Source of the DNA: CAWHNT01 sp963830775 | GTDB lineage: Bacteria > Pseudomonadota > Alphaproteobacteria > Geminicoccales > Geminicoccaceae | Length of the DNA: 46,828 bases | Direction of reading: 5' to 3' | Assembly (NCBI GenBank): GCA_963830775.1 | Contig: CAWHNT010000006.1 | Location: forward strand, 1-46,828 | In this document: positions 27,126 to 35,625 of the stretch, in pieces | How positions within the stretch are numbered: position 1 is the stretch's first letter | How the letters are laid out: every line of letters begins with the position of its first letter | The notes under the pieces: model-generated | Databases searched by the model: none | Seen by the model: the letters and a program-made list of their open reading frames with translations, nothing else | What the model was told of the DNA's origin: nothing | Translations under genes and position numbers: made by a program

Positions 27126-27960
27126 GCGGCCGCGAGGCGCTCGAAGCACCTGTGGGCCAGGCCGCTGGCGCTGCTGCCCTTTCTCGGCGGCGACGATGCC
27201 GCGGAGCAGGCGGTCCGTGACGGCAACGCGCTCTACGAGCAGGGCCAGATACGAGGCAGCGCTCGAGCGCTACGAGGCCGCGGCGCGGTCCTGAGGCCGG
27301 ACGCCGCCGAGATCGCGTTCAACCAGGGCAACGCCTGGTACCGCGGAGGCGACACCGACAAGGCGCTGGAGCACTACATGGCGGCGCTCGGGGCCGAGGA
27401 CCCGGTCGCTGCGCGGCCGGGCCAAGTACAACATCGGCGTCATCCGGCTCCGCCAGGCAGTGGCGGCCGAGGCCAACCCGGGCCAGGCGCATGCCGCACG
27501 CGCAGGAAGCCATCCGCTATTTCCGCGAGAGCCTCCAGCTCGACCGCGAGCTGGCGGACGCCCGCTACAATCTCGAGCTCGGCTACCGCTTCCTGCACGA
27601 GCTGGAGGGGCGGCTGGCCGGGCAGCGGCGAGCGACCCACGCCTGCTCGACGACGCCTTCCTGCGCCGCGGCAGGCGCAGCAGGACTGGTCGCGAACGAT
27701 CCCGGCCGCCAGCGCAAGCCGCCGGACCAGCTGCAGGACACCCGCTGCCGAGCGCAGCGACGAGCCGCCCGAGCAGTTCGCTCGCCAAGGAGCGGCCGCC
27801 CGAGCGCGGCAGACACGCCGATGCCGGTCTCGGTCGAACCCGCAGGCCGCAAGCCGAGCTCCTGGAGCGCCTCCTGAAGGAGATCGCCGCCATGGAGACC
27901 TGGCGGCAGGAGACCCGCCGCGCGGCCCTCCAGGCTCCGGGCGAGCGCGACCCGTGGTAG
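27122..27960 (+). pseudogene. batC: BatC-like TPR protein, several frameshifts
   Basis: The start GTG 27122 overlaps the batB stop. Across frames one can read WARPLALLPFLGGDDAAEQA, VRDGNALYEQGQ, ALERYEAAA, LRPDAAEIAFNQGNAWYRGG DTDKALEHYMAAL, AKYNIGVIRL, AQEAIRYFRESLQLDRELAD and ARYNLELGYRFLHELE, a run of tetratricopeptide repeats. The C-terminus LLERLLKEIAAMETWRQETR ... ERDPW matches the helical end of Bat TPR proteins. At least four single-base shifts break it. Inferred role: scaffold for the vWA partners. The stop overlaps the DUF58 start by 7 nt. Confidence 0.72.
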
Positions 27961-28859
27961 ACGCCGGGCCCGCTTCCATTGCCGACGCGGCCCGGCAGAG
28001 CCGGCGCATCCTGATCCGCACCCGGCGCCTGGTCGACGGGATGCTCGCCGGCCAGTATCTCAGCATCTTCAAGGGCAGCGGCATCGAGTTCGCGGAAGTG
28101 CGCGAGTACGTCCCGGGCGACGACGTGCGCGCCATCGACTGGAACGTCACCGCCCGGCTGGGCTTCCCCTACGTCAAGCGTCACGTCGAGGAGCGCGAGC
28201 TCACGGTCATGCTGCTGGTCGACATCAGCGGCTCGGCCCGCTTCGGCAGCGCCCGGCGGTCCAAGGCCGAGACCGCCGTGCAGCTCTCGGCCCTCCTGGC
28301 GGCGAGTGCCGTCCGCAACAACGACCGGGTCGGCCTGATCCTCTTCACCGACCGGATCGAGCGCTTCATCCCGCCGCAGAAGGAGCGCAACCGCACCCTT
28401 CGCGTCATCCACGAGCTGCTCTCCTTCACCCCCGCCGGGCGGGGCACCGACGTGGCGGCGGCCCTCGACCATCTGCGCAGCGTGGTGCGCCGGCGCTCGG
28501 TCAGCTTCGTGCTCTCGGACTTCCAGGCCCCGGACTATGAGCGGTCACTGCGCGCGGCCCACCGGCGCCACGACGTGGTCCTGGTCCAGGTCGCCGACCG
28601 TCGCGAGCGCAGCCTGCCGCCGGTGGGCCTGATCGCGATGCGCGACCCCGAGACCGGCCGCAGCACGGTGATCGACAGCGGCAGCGCTGCCGTGCGCCGG
28701 CAGTTCGAAGAGCGCTGGGAGCGGGCCGCCGCCGCCCGCCGCCGGCTCGCCACCTCGCTGGGTGTGGACATGATCGAGGTCGATGCCGCCGAGGACCCGG
28801 TCCGGCCCCTGCTCCGCTTCTTCCGCCGGCGCGAGAAGCGCCTGCGCGAAGGGCGCTGA
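27954..28859 (+). CDS. DUF58 domain protein
   Basis: A 301-residue intact protein from GTG 27954. The N-terminal part has RRLVDGMLAGQYLSIFKGSG and the DUF58 signature EFAEVREYVPGDDVRAIDWN VTAR followed by YVKRHVEERE. It then has a vWA-like fold with MLLVDISGSARFGS, NNDRVGLILFTDRIERFIPP, GRGTDVAAALDHLRSVV and a final basic tail RFFRRREKRLREGR. DUF58 proteins accompany MoxR and vWA proteins and are thought to be their substrates or adaptors. Here it sits after batC rather than directly after moxR, a slightly shuffled order. It is the only intact gene between moxR and the antisense gene at 29857. Confidence 0.92.
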   Translation: MVDAGPASIADAARQSRRILIRTRRLVDGMLAGQYLSIFKGSGIEFAEVREYVPGDDVRAIDWNVTARLGFPYVKRHVEERELTVMLLVDISGSARFGSARRSKAETAVQLSALLAASAVRNNDRVGLILFTDRIERFIPPQKERNRTLRVIHELLSFTPAGRGTDVAAALDHLRSVVRRRSVSFVLSDFQAPDYERSLRAAHRRHDVVLVQVADRRERSLPPVGLIAMRDPETGRSTVIDSGSAAVRRQFEERWERAAAARRRLATSLGVDMIEVDAAEDPVRPLLRFFRRREKRLREGR

Positions 28860-28869
28860 GACGGCCGCC

Positions 28870-29848
28870 ATGCGCATCCCGGCCTTGCGGCTCGCAGCCG
28901 TCCTGCTCCTCCTGCTGGGCTGCCCGGCCACGGCCCAGGAAGCCGGCGGGCCCGCCTCGCGCACGGTCAGCGCCGACCGTGTCCGGCTCACGGTCGAGCT
29001 CGACCGGACGCGGCTCCTGATCGACGATCAGGTCAGGCTCAGCCTGCGGGTCGAGGCGCCGGAGGACCTGCTGGTCGAGCTGCCGGAATTCGCGGACCTG
29101 GCCGGCCAGCTCTCGGTGGTGAGCCGAGAGCGGAGCGAGCCCCGCCCAGCGGCCTCCGGCAGCCGGCTCTGGGAGCAGAGCTACCTGCTCCAGCCCGAGG
29201 ACGTGGGCGACATCGCCCTGCCGCCGCTCCGGATCTCCTACCAGGGCCCGAGCCGCCCCGAGCCCGTGCAGCTCGGCATCGAGCCGCCGGGCATCACCGT
29301 GGACTCGGTGCTGCCGGCCGGTGCCGACGTCACCCGGCCCAAGGATATCGGGCCGCCGGTGCCGCTGCCCCCCTCGGGCTGGCGGCTCGCCGCCTGGATC
29401 GCCGGCGGCGCCCTCATCCTCCTGGCCCTGCTGCTCGCAGCCCTCGTCCGACGCCGCCCCTCACGCCCTTCGGCGGCCAGCGCGCGACCGGCCCATCTCG
29501 AAGCGCTGGAGGAGCTGGACCGCCTGGAGGGGGCGCGGCTCCTCGGAGGGCGGCCAGATGGCCGAGCTCTACGCCAGGCTCGCCGACATCCTGCGCCACT
29601 ACGCGCTCCACCGCTTCGGCCTCAGTGCCCCGACCCAGACCACGGAGGAGCTGCTGGCCGGCCTGGACGGGCTCAGCCTCGCCGACGGGCCGGGCCGGGC
29701 GATGGCTCCCCTCCTCACCGACTGCGACCTGGTCAAGTTCGCCCGCCACCGCCCCTCCCGCGCGGCCGCGGAGCAGGCCCTGCAAGGTGCCAGGAGTTTC
29801 GTCCGGGAGACGGCCACGACCGCCGGCGGGGCCACCGCTCCGGCCTGA
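28870..29848 (+). pseudogene. BatD/DUF4381-like membrane protein, frameshifted
   Basis: A signal peptide (LAAVLLLLLGCPATAQ) is followed by a periplasmic beta domain (VRLTVELDRTRLLIDDQVRL SLRVEAPEDLLVELPEFADL ..., WEQSYLLQPEDVGDIALPPL RISY), a transmembrane helix (WIAGGALILLALLLAALVRR) and a cytoplasmic tail. The tail changes frame near 29550 and continues QMAELYARLADILRHYALHR FGL, TTEELLAGL, DCDLVKFARHRPSRAAAEQA. Deleting one G joins RLLEGGQMAEL. The tail resembles DUF4381 and the front half resembles BatD, so one protein appears to combine both roles in this operon. It closes the Bat operon and converges on the gene at 29857. Confidence 0.75.
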
Positions 29849-29856
29849 CCTTCGTG

Positions 29857-30225
29857 CTATTGATCGCTCTTGGGCAGCGGGCGGACCATGCCGGCATAGG
29901 TGCAGACGAAGGAGCCGATCTCCTGGTCGTTGGCATCCGTGATCCGGTCGGTGGCCACGGGCCGGCTCAGGTCGCAGAAGCGGCCGACCGCCACCATCAG
30001 CGGGTACTGCGCCGGCAGCAGCGCGGCCAGCGCATCGCCCGCCTTGCACCCGGCGACGCCCGGGAAATTCCCGGAAGCCCAGCTTCCGGTGCTGACGATG
30101 CAGAGCCGCTCCTGCGCTCGCGCCGCACCTGCCGGCAGGGCCAGTGCCAGCAGGGCCGCCACGGCCAGTGCCATGCGGCTTCCATCCCCGATCACGCCAG
30201 CACTCGAGCGATGTTCCCCAGCCAT
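29857..30225 (-). CDS. Small exported protein of unknown function
   Basis: A 122-residue product from ATG 30225, preceded by AGGGGAGG. A signal peptide (MALAVAALLALALPAGAARA) precedes a mature domain of about 80 residues with four Cys: ERLCIVSTGSWASGNFPGVA GC, VAVGRFCDLSRPV and GSFVCTYAGMVRPL. The even Cys number and export suggest disulfides. An alternative start (MALAV) would remove 23 residues. No family is recognised. It converges with the end of the Bat operon and is divergent from the ferredoxin reductase gene. Confidence 0.72.
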   Translation of the reverse strand: MAGEHRSSAGVIGDGSRMALAVAALLALALPAGAARAQERLCIVSTGSWASGNFPGVAGCKAGDALAALLPAQYPLMVAVGRFCDLSRPVATDRITDANDQEIGSFVCTYAGMVRPLPKSDQ

Positions 30226-30251
30226 CCTGGCCTCCCCTGACATGCCGGAGC

Positions 30252-30268
30252 CGTTGCCCCGGGCAACG
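30252..30268. promoter_or_regulatory. Short palindrome in a divergent intergenic region
   Basis: CGTTGCCC and GGGCAACG form an 8-bp inverted repeat with a one-base centre. It lies between the minus-strand exported-protein start (30225) and the plus-strand ferredoxin reductase start (30475). The position and symmetry fit a dimeric repressor or activator site, but no regulator is known, and a 3' hairpin function cannot be excluded. The remaining 200 bp shows no recognised promoter. Confidence 0.3.
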
Positions 30269-30474
30269 AGGTAGAGGCGGGGTGCTGCCGCGACAGGGGC
30301 TGCCGGTCGATCGGCAGCGCCGTCGGCGGTGCCGCATTGCGGCCTTTCCGGCGCGATGCTAGGTGCTCCCGCCTTCTCCGGCGCCCATGGGAGCGGTCGC
30401 CGCGGATGAGCTTGGGCGGGCCCATGGGCGCCCTGGGCTAGAGCACCCCGGACCAGAGCTGCGACGGATAGAGG

Positions 30475-31506
30475 ATGTCCCTGGACGTCATCAGCACCGA
30501 CATGGTGATCATCGGCGCAGGGCCTGTGGGCCTCTTCGCCGTGTTCGAGGCCGGCCTCCTCGGCATGCGCTGCCATCTGGTCGACAATCTGGACAAGATC
30601 GGCGGCCAGTGCGCCGAGCTCTATCCGGACAAGCCGATCTACGACATCCCGGCCGTGCCCCGCTGCACCGGCCAGGAGCTGGTCGACCAGCTGATGGAGC
30701 AGATCAGGCCGTTCGAGCCCGTCTTCCATCTGAACCAGCAGGCGGCCGGCCTCGAGCATCTGCCGGAGGGGCGCTGGCGCCTGACCACGAGCGAGGGCGT
30801 CGCGATCGAGGCCGCCGCCGTCGTCATCGCCGCCGGTGCCGGCAGCTTCGTCCCGCGGCGCATCCCGCTGCCCGGTGCCGAGCGCTTCGAGGACACCTCG
30901 CTCTTCTACGCCGTGCGCCGCATGGAGGTGTTCCGCGGCCGCCACCTCCTGATCGCGGGCGGCGGCGATTCGGCCCTGGACTGGACCCTCAACCTCCAGC
31001 CCCTGGCCGCGAGCCTGGCCCTCGTCCACCGCCGCGACGAGTTCCGCGCCGCCCCCGATTCGGTGGAGCGGATGCGGCGGCTCGTGGCCGAGGACAAGAT
31101 GCGCCTCCTGATCGGCCAGATCAGCGGCCTCGAGGGCGAGGGCGACCGGCTCCAGGCCGTCCGCCTCAAGGCGGCCGACGGCAGCGAGGAGCTCTTCCCC
31201 TGCGACACGCTGCTCGCCTTCTACGGCCTGAAGATGGAGCTGGGCCCGATCGCCGAGTGGGGGATCAACCTCGAGGGCAACCTGATCGAGGTCGAGACCG
31301 CCGCCTTCGAGACCAGCCGCCAGGGCATCTTCGCGATCGGCGACATCTGCACCTATCCGGGCAAGCTGAAGCTGATCCTCTCGGGCTTCCACGAGGCGGC
31401 CCTGATGTGCCAGAAGGCCTTCAAGTACTGCTTCCCCGAGAAGCGGCTGATCTTCCGCTACACGACCTCGAGCACCGATCTGCAGAAGAAGCTGGGTGTG
31501 GCCTGA
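30475..31506 (+). CDS. Ferredoxin--NADP(+) reductase, thioredoxin-reductase type
   Basis: A 343-residue flavoprotein. The FAD-binding dinucleotide motif VIIGAGPVGLFAVFEAG lies at about 11-27. HLVDNLDKIGGQCAELYPDK and IYDIPAVPRCTGQELVDQL match the YumC/ONFR group, which lacks the CxxC redox pair of true thioredoxin reductases. The NADPH site HLLIAGGGDSALDWTLNLQP and the terminal IFAIGDICTYPGKLKLILSG FHEAALM block are present. It should pass electrons between NADPH and a ferredoxin, and the ferredoxin gene starts 1 nt after the stop, so the two are one unit. The frame is intact and the length typical. Confidence 0.95.
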   Translation: MSLDVISTDMVIIGAGPVGLFAVFEAGLLGMRCHLVDNLDKIGGQCAELYPDKPIYDIPAVPRCTGQELVDQLMEQIRPFEPVFHLNQQAAGLEHLPEGRWRLTTSEGVAIEAAAVVIAAGAGSFVPRRIPLPGAERFEDTSLFYAVRRMEVFRGRHLLIAGGGDSALDWTLNLQPLAASLALVHRRDEFRAAPDSVERMRRLVAEDKMRLLIGQISGLEGEGDRLQAVRLKAADGSEELFPCDTLLAFYGLKMELGPIAEWGINLEGNLIEVETAAFETSRQGIFAIGDICTYPGKLKLILSGFHEAALMCQKAFKYCFPEKRLIFRYTTSSTDLQKKLGVA

Positions 31507-31507
31507 G

Positions 31508-31822
31508 ATGGCAATCGTTCACGTCGTCGACCGCGAAGGTGCCGAGCACAAGCTCGAGGGGGTGACCGGCTGGTCGGTCATGGAGATCATCCGCGAGGCC
31601 GGCCTGCCGATCGAGGCCGCGTGCGGCGGCTGCTGCGCCTGCGCCACCTGCCACGTCTATGTCGACCCCGACTGGCTCCCCCGCCTCAACCCGGCCGGCC
31701 CCGACGAGAGCATGATGCTGGACGAGGCCTTCGAGGTCCGCGACAACTCCCGCCTCTCCTGCCAGCTCAAGTACGCCGACGCCCTGGACGGCCTGAAGGT
31801 CACCCTCGCACCCGAGTTCTGA
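31508..31822 (+). CDS. [2Fe-2S] ferredoxin, adrenodoxin type
   Basis: A 104-residue ferredoxin from ATG 31508, one base after the reductase stop (TGAG-ATG). Ligands follow the vertebrate/adrenodoxin spacing C-X5-C-X2-C-X36-C: C39, C45, C48 in AACGGCCACATCHVYVDPDW and C85 in SRLSCQLKYADALDGL. Two additional Cys (42, 43) lie inside the ligand loop. The acidic surface segment PDESMMLDEAFEV is usual for partner docking. It probably feeds a P450, an Rieske oxygenase or Fe-S assembly, none of which is visible here. The adjacent reductase is its likely electron donor. Confidence 0.95.
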   Translation: MAIVHVVDREGAEHKLEGVTGWSVMEIIREAGLPIEAACGGCCACATCHVYVDPDWLPRLNPAGPDESMMLDEAFEVRDNSRLSCQLKYADALDGLKVTLAPEF

Positions 31823-31846
31823 TCGCAGCGGTCTCGGACGGCACCT

Positions 31847-32119
31847 TCATCTCGGGCACGGTGTAGCGCACCCATCCCCGCGCACGCCTTTGCCCAGCCT
31901 GGCCCCAGGTCCGCCATCGGCACCGGCCTCGATCAGGACCACGCCCGCGGCCTCGAGTGCCTGCCGGATGACGGTGGCGGTGCCGCGGTGCAGCTCGTGC
32001 TGGCCGGTCTCGAAGCCGCGCACGGTGCTGCGGCTCACGCCGGCCTGCTCGGCGAGGCGCTCCTGGGTCCAGTCGAGCAGCGCACGGGCGGCCCGGCACT
32101 GCGCGGGTGTGAGTGGCAT
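31847..32119 (-). CDS. XRE-family transcriptional regulator
   Basis: A 90-residue protein starting MPLTPAQCRAARALLDWTQE, with HTH residues RLAEQAGVSRSTVRGFETGQ and the second half of a common small XRE family (TVIRQALEAAGVVLIEAG then GGPGARLGKG). In relatives the last block reads GGGPGVRLRK, so the end looks slightly drifted or frame-affected. A longer frame upstream to 32194 is open but the chosen start matches the family. It is divergent from the YbaL/KefB-type gene and an AT-rich palindrome lies between them, so self-control and control of the antiporter are possible. Confidence 0.8.
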   Translation of the reverse strand: MPLTPAQCRAARALLDWTQERLAEQAGVSRSTVRGFETGQHELHRGTATVIRQALEAAGVVLIEAGADGGPGARLGKGVRGDGCATPCPR

Positions 32120-32148
32120 CGGGACTGAGATAGGCGGTCGAGCCTGAA

Positions 32149-32162
32149 GGTCAATATAGACC
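32149..32162. promoter_or_regulatory. Candidate operator between the XRE gene and the antiporter gene
   Basis: GGTC-N6-GACC with an AT-only core (AATATA) stands out in very GC-rich DNA, 30 nt upstream of the XRE start. Read on the minus strand the core gives TATATT, a good -10-like hexamer. A regulator dimer bound here would block the promoter of its own gene and could affect the divergent transporter. This is inference from position and symmetry only. Confidence 0.4.
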
Positions 32163-32235
32163 AAAAAGGTTGATATGTGGTTGCTCGAGCCCATATCGGG
32201 TGAGTACCCCGTAGCGCCAGCAGAAGGAGCATTTG

Positions 32236-34056
32236 GTGCCGCACGACACCACGCTCATCGCCACCATCGTCATGGGCCTGGTGCTCGCGTTCGCCTTCGG
32301 CTTCCTCGCCAACCGTCTCCGCCTGCCGCCGCTGGTCGGCTACCTGCTGGCCGGGGTGGCGATCGGCCCGTTCACCCCGGGCTTCGTCGGCGACACCAAC
32401 CTCGCGGGCCAGCTGGCCGAGATCGGCGTCATCCTCCTGATGTTCGGGGTCGGCCTGCACTTCTCGATCGGCGACCTCGTGGCCGTGCGCCGGATCGCGA
32501 TACCCGGTGCGGTGGCCCAGATCGCCACGGCCACCGCCATCGGCACCGGCGTTGCCCTCTTCTGGGGCTGGGGCATCGGTGGCGGGCTGGTGCTGGGCCT
32601 GGCGCTGTCGGTCGCGAGCACCGTGGTGCTCCTGCGCGCCCTCGCCGAGCGCGGCGAGCTCGACAGCGTCGACGGCCGGATCGCCGTGGGCTGGCTCATC
32701 GTCGAGGACCTCGCGATGGTGCTGGCCCTGGTCCTGCTGCCTGCCTTTGCGGGGCCGCTCGGGGGCAGTGCGCAGGGCATGGAGGGGCACGGTGCCGGCG
32801 GTTCGCTGTGGCCAAGCCTGGCGCTGACCCTGGGCAAGGTGGTGCTCTTCGGCGTGCTCGTCCTGGTCGTCGGCAAGCGGCTCGTGCCCTGGCTGCTGGC
32901 GCGGGTGGCCCGGACCGGCTCGCGCGAGCTGTTCACGCTGGCGGTGCTGGCGACCGCGCTGGGGATCGCCTACGGCTCGGCCGAGTTCTTCGGCGTCTCG
33001 TTCGCGCTGGGCGCCTTCTTCGCCGGCGTGGTGCTGAGCGAGAGTGACCTCAGCCACCAGGCGGCGGCCGACAGCCTGCCGCTCCAGGACGCGTTCGCGG
33101 TGCTCTTCTTCGTCTCGGTCGGGATGCTGTTCGACCCGCTGGTGCTGGTCCGCGAGCCCCTGGCCGTGCTGGCGGTGCTGCTCGTGATCGTGCTCGGCAA
33201 GTCCCTGGCGGCGTTCGGCATCGTGCTGGCCTTCGGCTACCCGGTAGGTACCGCGCTCACGGTCTCGGCGAGCCTGGCCCAGATCGGCGAGTTCTCGTTC
33301 ATCCTGGCCGGGCTGGGGGTGGCACTCGGGCTCCTGCCCGAGGAGGGCCAGGACCTGATCCTGGCGGGTGCGCTGCTCTCGATCACGCTCAACCCGCTGG
33401 TCTTCGCCGCGGTGGCGCCGGTGGCGGCCTGGTTCGAGAGGCAGCCCGCCGTGCGCTCCCGGATCGAGCGGTCCGGGGGCGGTCCGGCCGTCGTTCCGGA
33501 GGGTGATGACAGCTTGCGCGATCACGCCATCATCGTCGGCTTCGGCCGGGTGGGCAGTGCCATCGGCCGCGCGCTCGACGCTTTCGAACTGCCCTACGTG
33601 GCCGTCGAGCGCGACCGGCGCCTGGTCGAGGAGCTGCGCGCGCGGGGGGTGCGGGTGCTCTACGGCGATGCCGCGGCACCGGGCATCCTGACGGCCGCGG
33701 GCGCCGAGCATGCCCGGCTCCTGATCTCGGCCACGCCGGACGGCTATCAGGCGCGGCGTGCCTTCGAGATCGCGCGCGGGCTCAATCCCGGCATCGACAC
33801 GGTGATGCGCAGCCACAGCGAGGCCGAGGCCGCCTACCTGGACAAGAACAAGGCGGGCCTCGTGGTCGTGGCCGAGCGGGAGCTGGCGCTGGCCATCATG
33901 GGCTACGCCTTGCGCAGCCTGGGCCTGAGCGAGGGCCAGGCCCGGCTCTACGTCCAGAGCGCCCGCGGCCTGGACGATGAGATGCTGGCACCGCGCGGCG
34001 AGCGGCACGGCGGTGCCCCGGAGCTGCGGCCGCACCGGGACCGGGAGGAGCCGTGA
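32236..34056 (+). CDS. YbaL/KefB-type cation:proton antiporter
   Basis: A roughly 606-residue CPA2 protein. About twelve helices (residues 1-390) include LVGYLLAGVAIGPFTPGFVG, VILLMFGVGLHFSIGDL, LALSVASTVVLLRALAERG and FSFILAGLGVALGLLPEEG. A cytoplasmic TrkA-N domain follows, with HAIIVGFGRVGSAIGRALDA, GVRVLYGDAAAPGILTAAGA and AFEIARGLNPGIDTVMRSHS. This is the layout of putative K+ efflux transporters of the YbaL group. I chose GTG 32236, six bases after AAGGAG; a TTG one codon earlier is also possible. It ends 6 nt before the convergent trkH stop, placing K+ export and K+ uptake back to back. Confidence 0.9.
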   Translation: MPHDTTLIATIVMGLVLAFAFGFLANRLRLPPLVGYLLAGVAIGPFTPGFVGDTNLAGQLAEIGVILLMFGVGLHFSIGDLVAVRRIAIPGAVAQIATATAIGTGVALFWGWGIGGGLVLGLALSVASTVVLLRALAERGELDSVDGRIAVGWLIVEDLAMVLALVLLPAFAGPLGGSAQGMEGHGAGGSLWPSLALTLGKVVLFGVLVLVVGKRLVPWLLARVARTGSRELFTLAVLATALGIAYGSAEFFGVSFALGAFFAGVVLSESDLSHQAAADSLPLQDAFAVLFFVSVGMLFDPLVLVREPLAVLAVLLVIVLGKSLAAFGIVLAFGYPVGTALTVSASLAQIGEFSFILAGLGVALGLLPEEGQDLILAGALLSITLNPLVFAAVAPVAAWFERQPAVRSRIERSGGGPAVVPEGDDSLRDHAIIVGFGRVGSAIGRALDAFELPYVAVERDRRLVEELRARGVRVLYGDAAAPGILTAAGAEHARLLISATPDGYQARRAFEIARGLNPGIDTVMRSHSEAEAAYLDKNKAGLVVVAERELALAIMGYALRSLGLSEGQARLYVQSARGLDDEMLAPRGERHGGAPELRPHRDREEP

Positions 34057-34062
34057 GGCCTT

Positions 34063-35592
34063 TCAGCCGCGCCAGAAGAGGCGGGTGAAGGGCAGGGCCA
34101 GGATCAGGATCTCGAGCCGGCCGGCCAGCATGCCGAGCGCGAACAGCCACTTGGCCGGGTCGGTGAGGGTGGCGTAGGTGCAGCAGGGGCCGATCCGCGG
34201 CCCCAGGGCAGGGCCGGCGCCGGCGAGGGCAGTGGCGGCAGCGCTCACCCCCTCGAGGAAGTCGAGGCCGGCGAAGCACAAGGCCAGCGCCAGCACGGCC
34301 ACGCTGGACAGATAGACGAAGAAGTAGACCACGGCACCGGCCCGCACCGCCTCGGGAATCACCCGGCCGTTGTAGCGGGCGGGAAAGCTGCCGGAAGGGT
34401 AGATCTGGGCCGCCACCTGGCTGCGGATGGTCTGGAACAGGACATAGAGGCGGAACATCTTGATCCCGCCGGCGGTCGAGCCGGTGCAGCCGCCGACCAG
34501 CATGGCCGTCACCACCAGCACGCTGGCGAACGCCCCCCACTGCGCGTAGTCCTGCTCGGTCGAGGTGAAGCCGGTGCAGGTGATGATCGAGACCAGGGTG
34601 AAGCTGGCCTCGCGCAGGGCCTGGAAGGGCGGCACGCCGCTCTCGACCATCCGCCAGCCGGCCAGTGCCAGCACGCCCACGGCGATCACCCCCAGGAAGA
34701 GCCGCACCTGATCCTCGCGCAGGAAGGGCAGGGCGTCGCCGCGCAGCAGGTGGACGTAGAGGACGAAGGGCATGGCGGCCAATGCCATGAAGACCACCGC
34801 CACCCACTCGATGGCGGCACTGTTCCAGTAGCCGAAGCTGGCGTCGTGCGAGGAGAAGCCGCCGGTGCCGATGGCAGCCATGGCGTGCCCCAGCGCATCG
34901 AAGCGCTCCATCCCCGCGGCCTCGAAGGCGATGGCGCAGAGGACGGTGAGGGCCAGGTAGACGACGGCGATCGCGGCCACGACCTGGCCGAACCGGGGCA
35001 GGAACTTGCCAGGCCGGGCCGAGAGATCGAGCGTGAAGAGCTGCATGCCGCCCACCCGCAGGAACGGGAGGAAGAGGACGGCGAAGGAGATCAGGCCCAG
35101 CCCGCCCAGCCAGACCAGGAGGAAGCGCCAGGCGAGGATGCCGCGCGGGGCCTGGTCGAGGCCGATGAAGACCGTGGAGCCGCTGGCGGTGAGGCCCGAG
35201 ACCGCCTCGAAGACGGCATCCGTGAACGACATCGGCCGCTGCATGAGCATGAACGGCAGGGCACCGCAGAGCGAGGCCGCTACCCAGGCGATGACGGCTG
35301 CCAGCGCCGCCTCGCGCGTACCCAGGCGCTGGAAGCTGCCCTGGTTGGCGAGCACCAGCGCACGGCCGACGAAGAGGGTGATGACGGAGGAGAGGGCGAA
35401 GCTGCGCCACTCCGGGCTGCCGTCGGCGAGGTCGAAGCCGGCCGGTGCCAGCATGGCGAGCCCGAGGGCGCTGAGCACCGTGCCGACGAAGCTCAGCACC
35501 GCATCGAGCTGCACCACGGCCCGCCGCCTGGGCCCTTCGAGATCGGGCGAGCGGCTGAGCGTGGCGGCCAGGCGCTGCGGGCGGTCGATCAT
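34063..35592 (-). CDS. trkH: TrkH-family potassium uptake protein
   Basis: A 509-residue membrane protein with four M1-P-M2 repeats. Filter-region signatures include DAVFEAVSGLTASGSTVFIG, AMAAIGTGGFSSHDASFGYW, TLVSIITCTGFTSTEQDYAQ W and VGGCTGSTAGGIKMFRL. The last repeat (AATALAGAGPALGPRIG) completes the pore. TrkH takes up K+ or Na+ and needs a cytoplasmic TrkA/TrkG-type nucleotide-binding partner; none is adjacent. The start ATG gives MIDRPQRLAATLSRSPDLEG before the first helix. Frame and length are normal. The next gene on this strand is 33 nt upstream. Confidence 0.94.
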   Translation of the reverse strand: MIDRPQRLAATLSRSPDLEGPRRRAVVQLDAVLSFVGTVLSALGLAMLAPAGFDLADGSPEWRSFALSSVITLFVGRALVLANQGSFQRLGTREAALAAVIAWVAASLCGALPFMLMQRPMSFTDAVFEAVSGLTASGSTVFIGLDQAPRGILAWRFLLVWLGGLGLISFAVLFLPFLRVGGMQLFTLDLSARPGKFLPRFGQVVAAIAVVYLALTVLCAIAFEAAGMERFDALGHAMAAIGTGGFSSHDASFGYWNSAAIEWVAVVFMALAAMPFVLYVHLLRGDALPFLREDQVRLFLGVIAVGVLALAGWRMVESGVPPFQALREASFTLVSIITCTGFTSTEQDYAQWGAFASVLVVTAMLVGGCTGSTAGGIKMFRLYVLFQTIRSQVAAQIYPSGSFPARYNGRVIPEAVRAGAVVYFFVYLSSVAVLALALCFAGLDFLEGVSAAATALAGAGPALGPRIGPCCTYATLTDPAKWLFALGMLAGRLEILILALPFTRLFWRG

Positions 35593-35625
35593 CGGCGGGG
35601 CACGAACGGTGGCTCGATCGGCATC

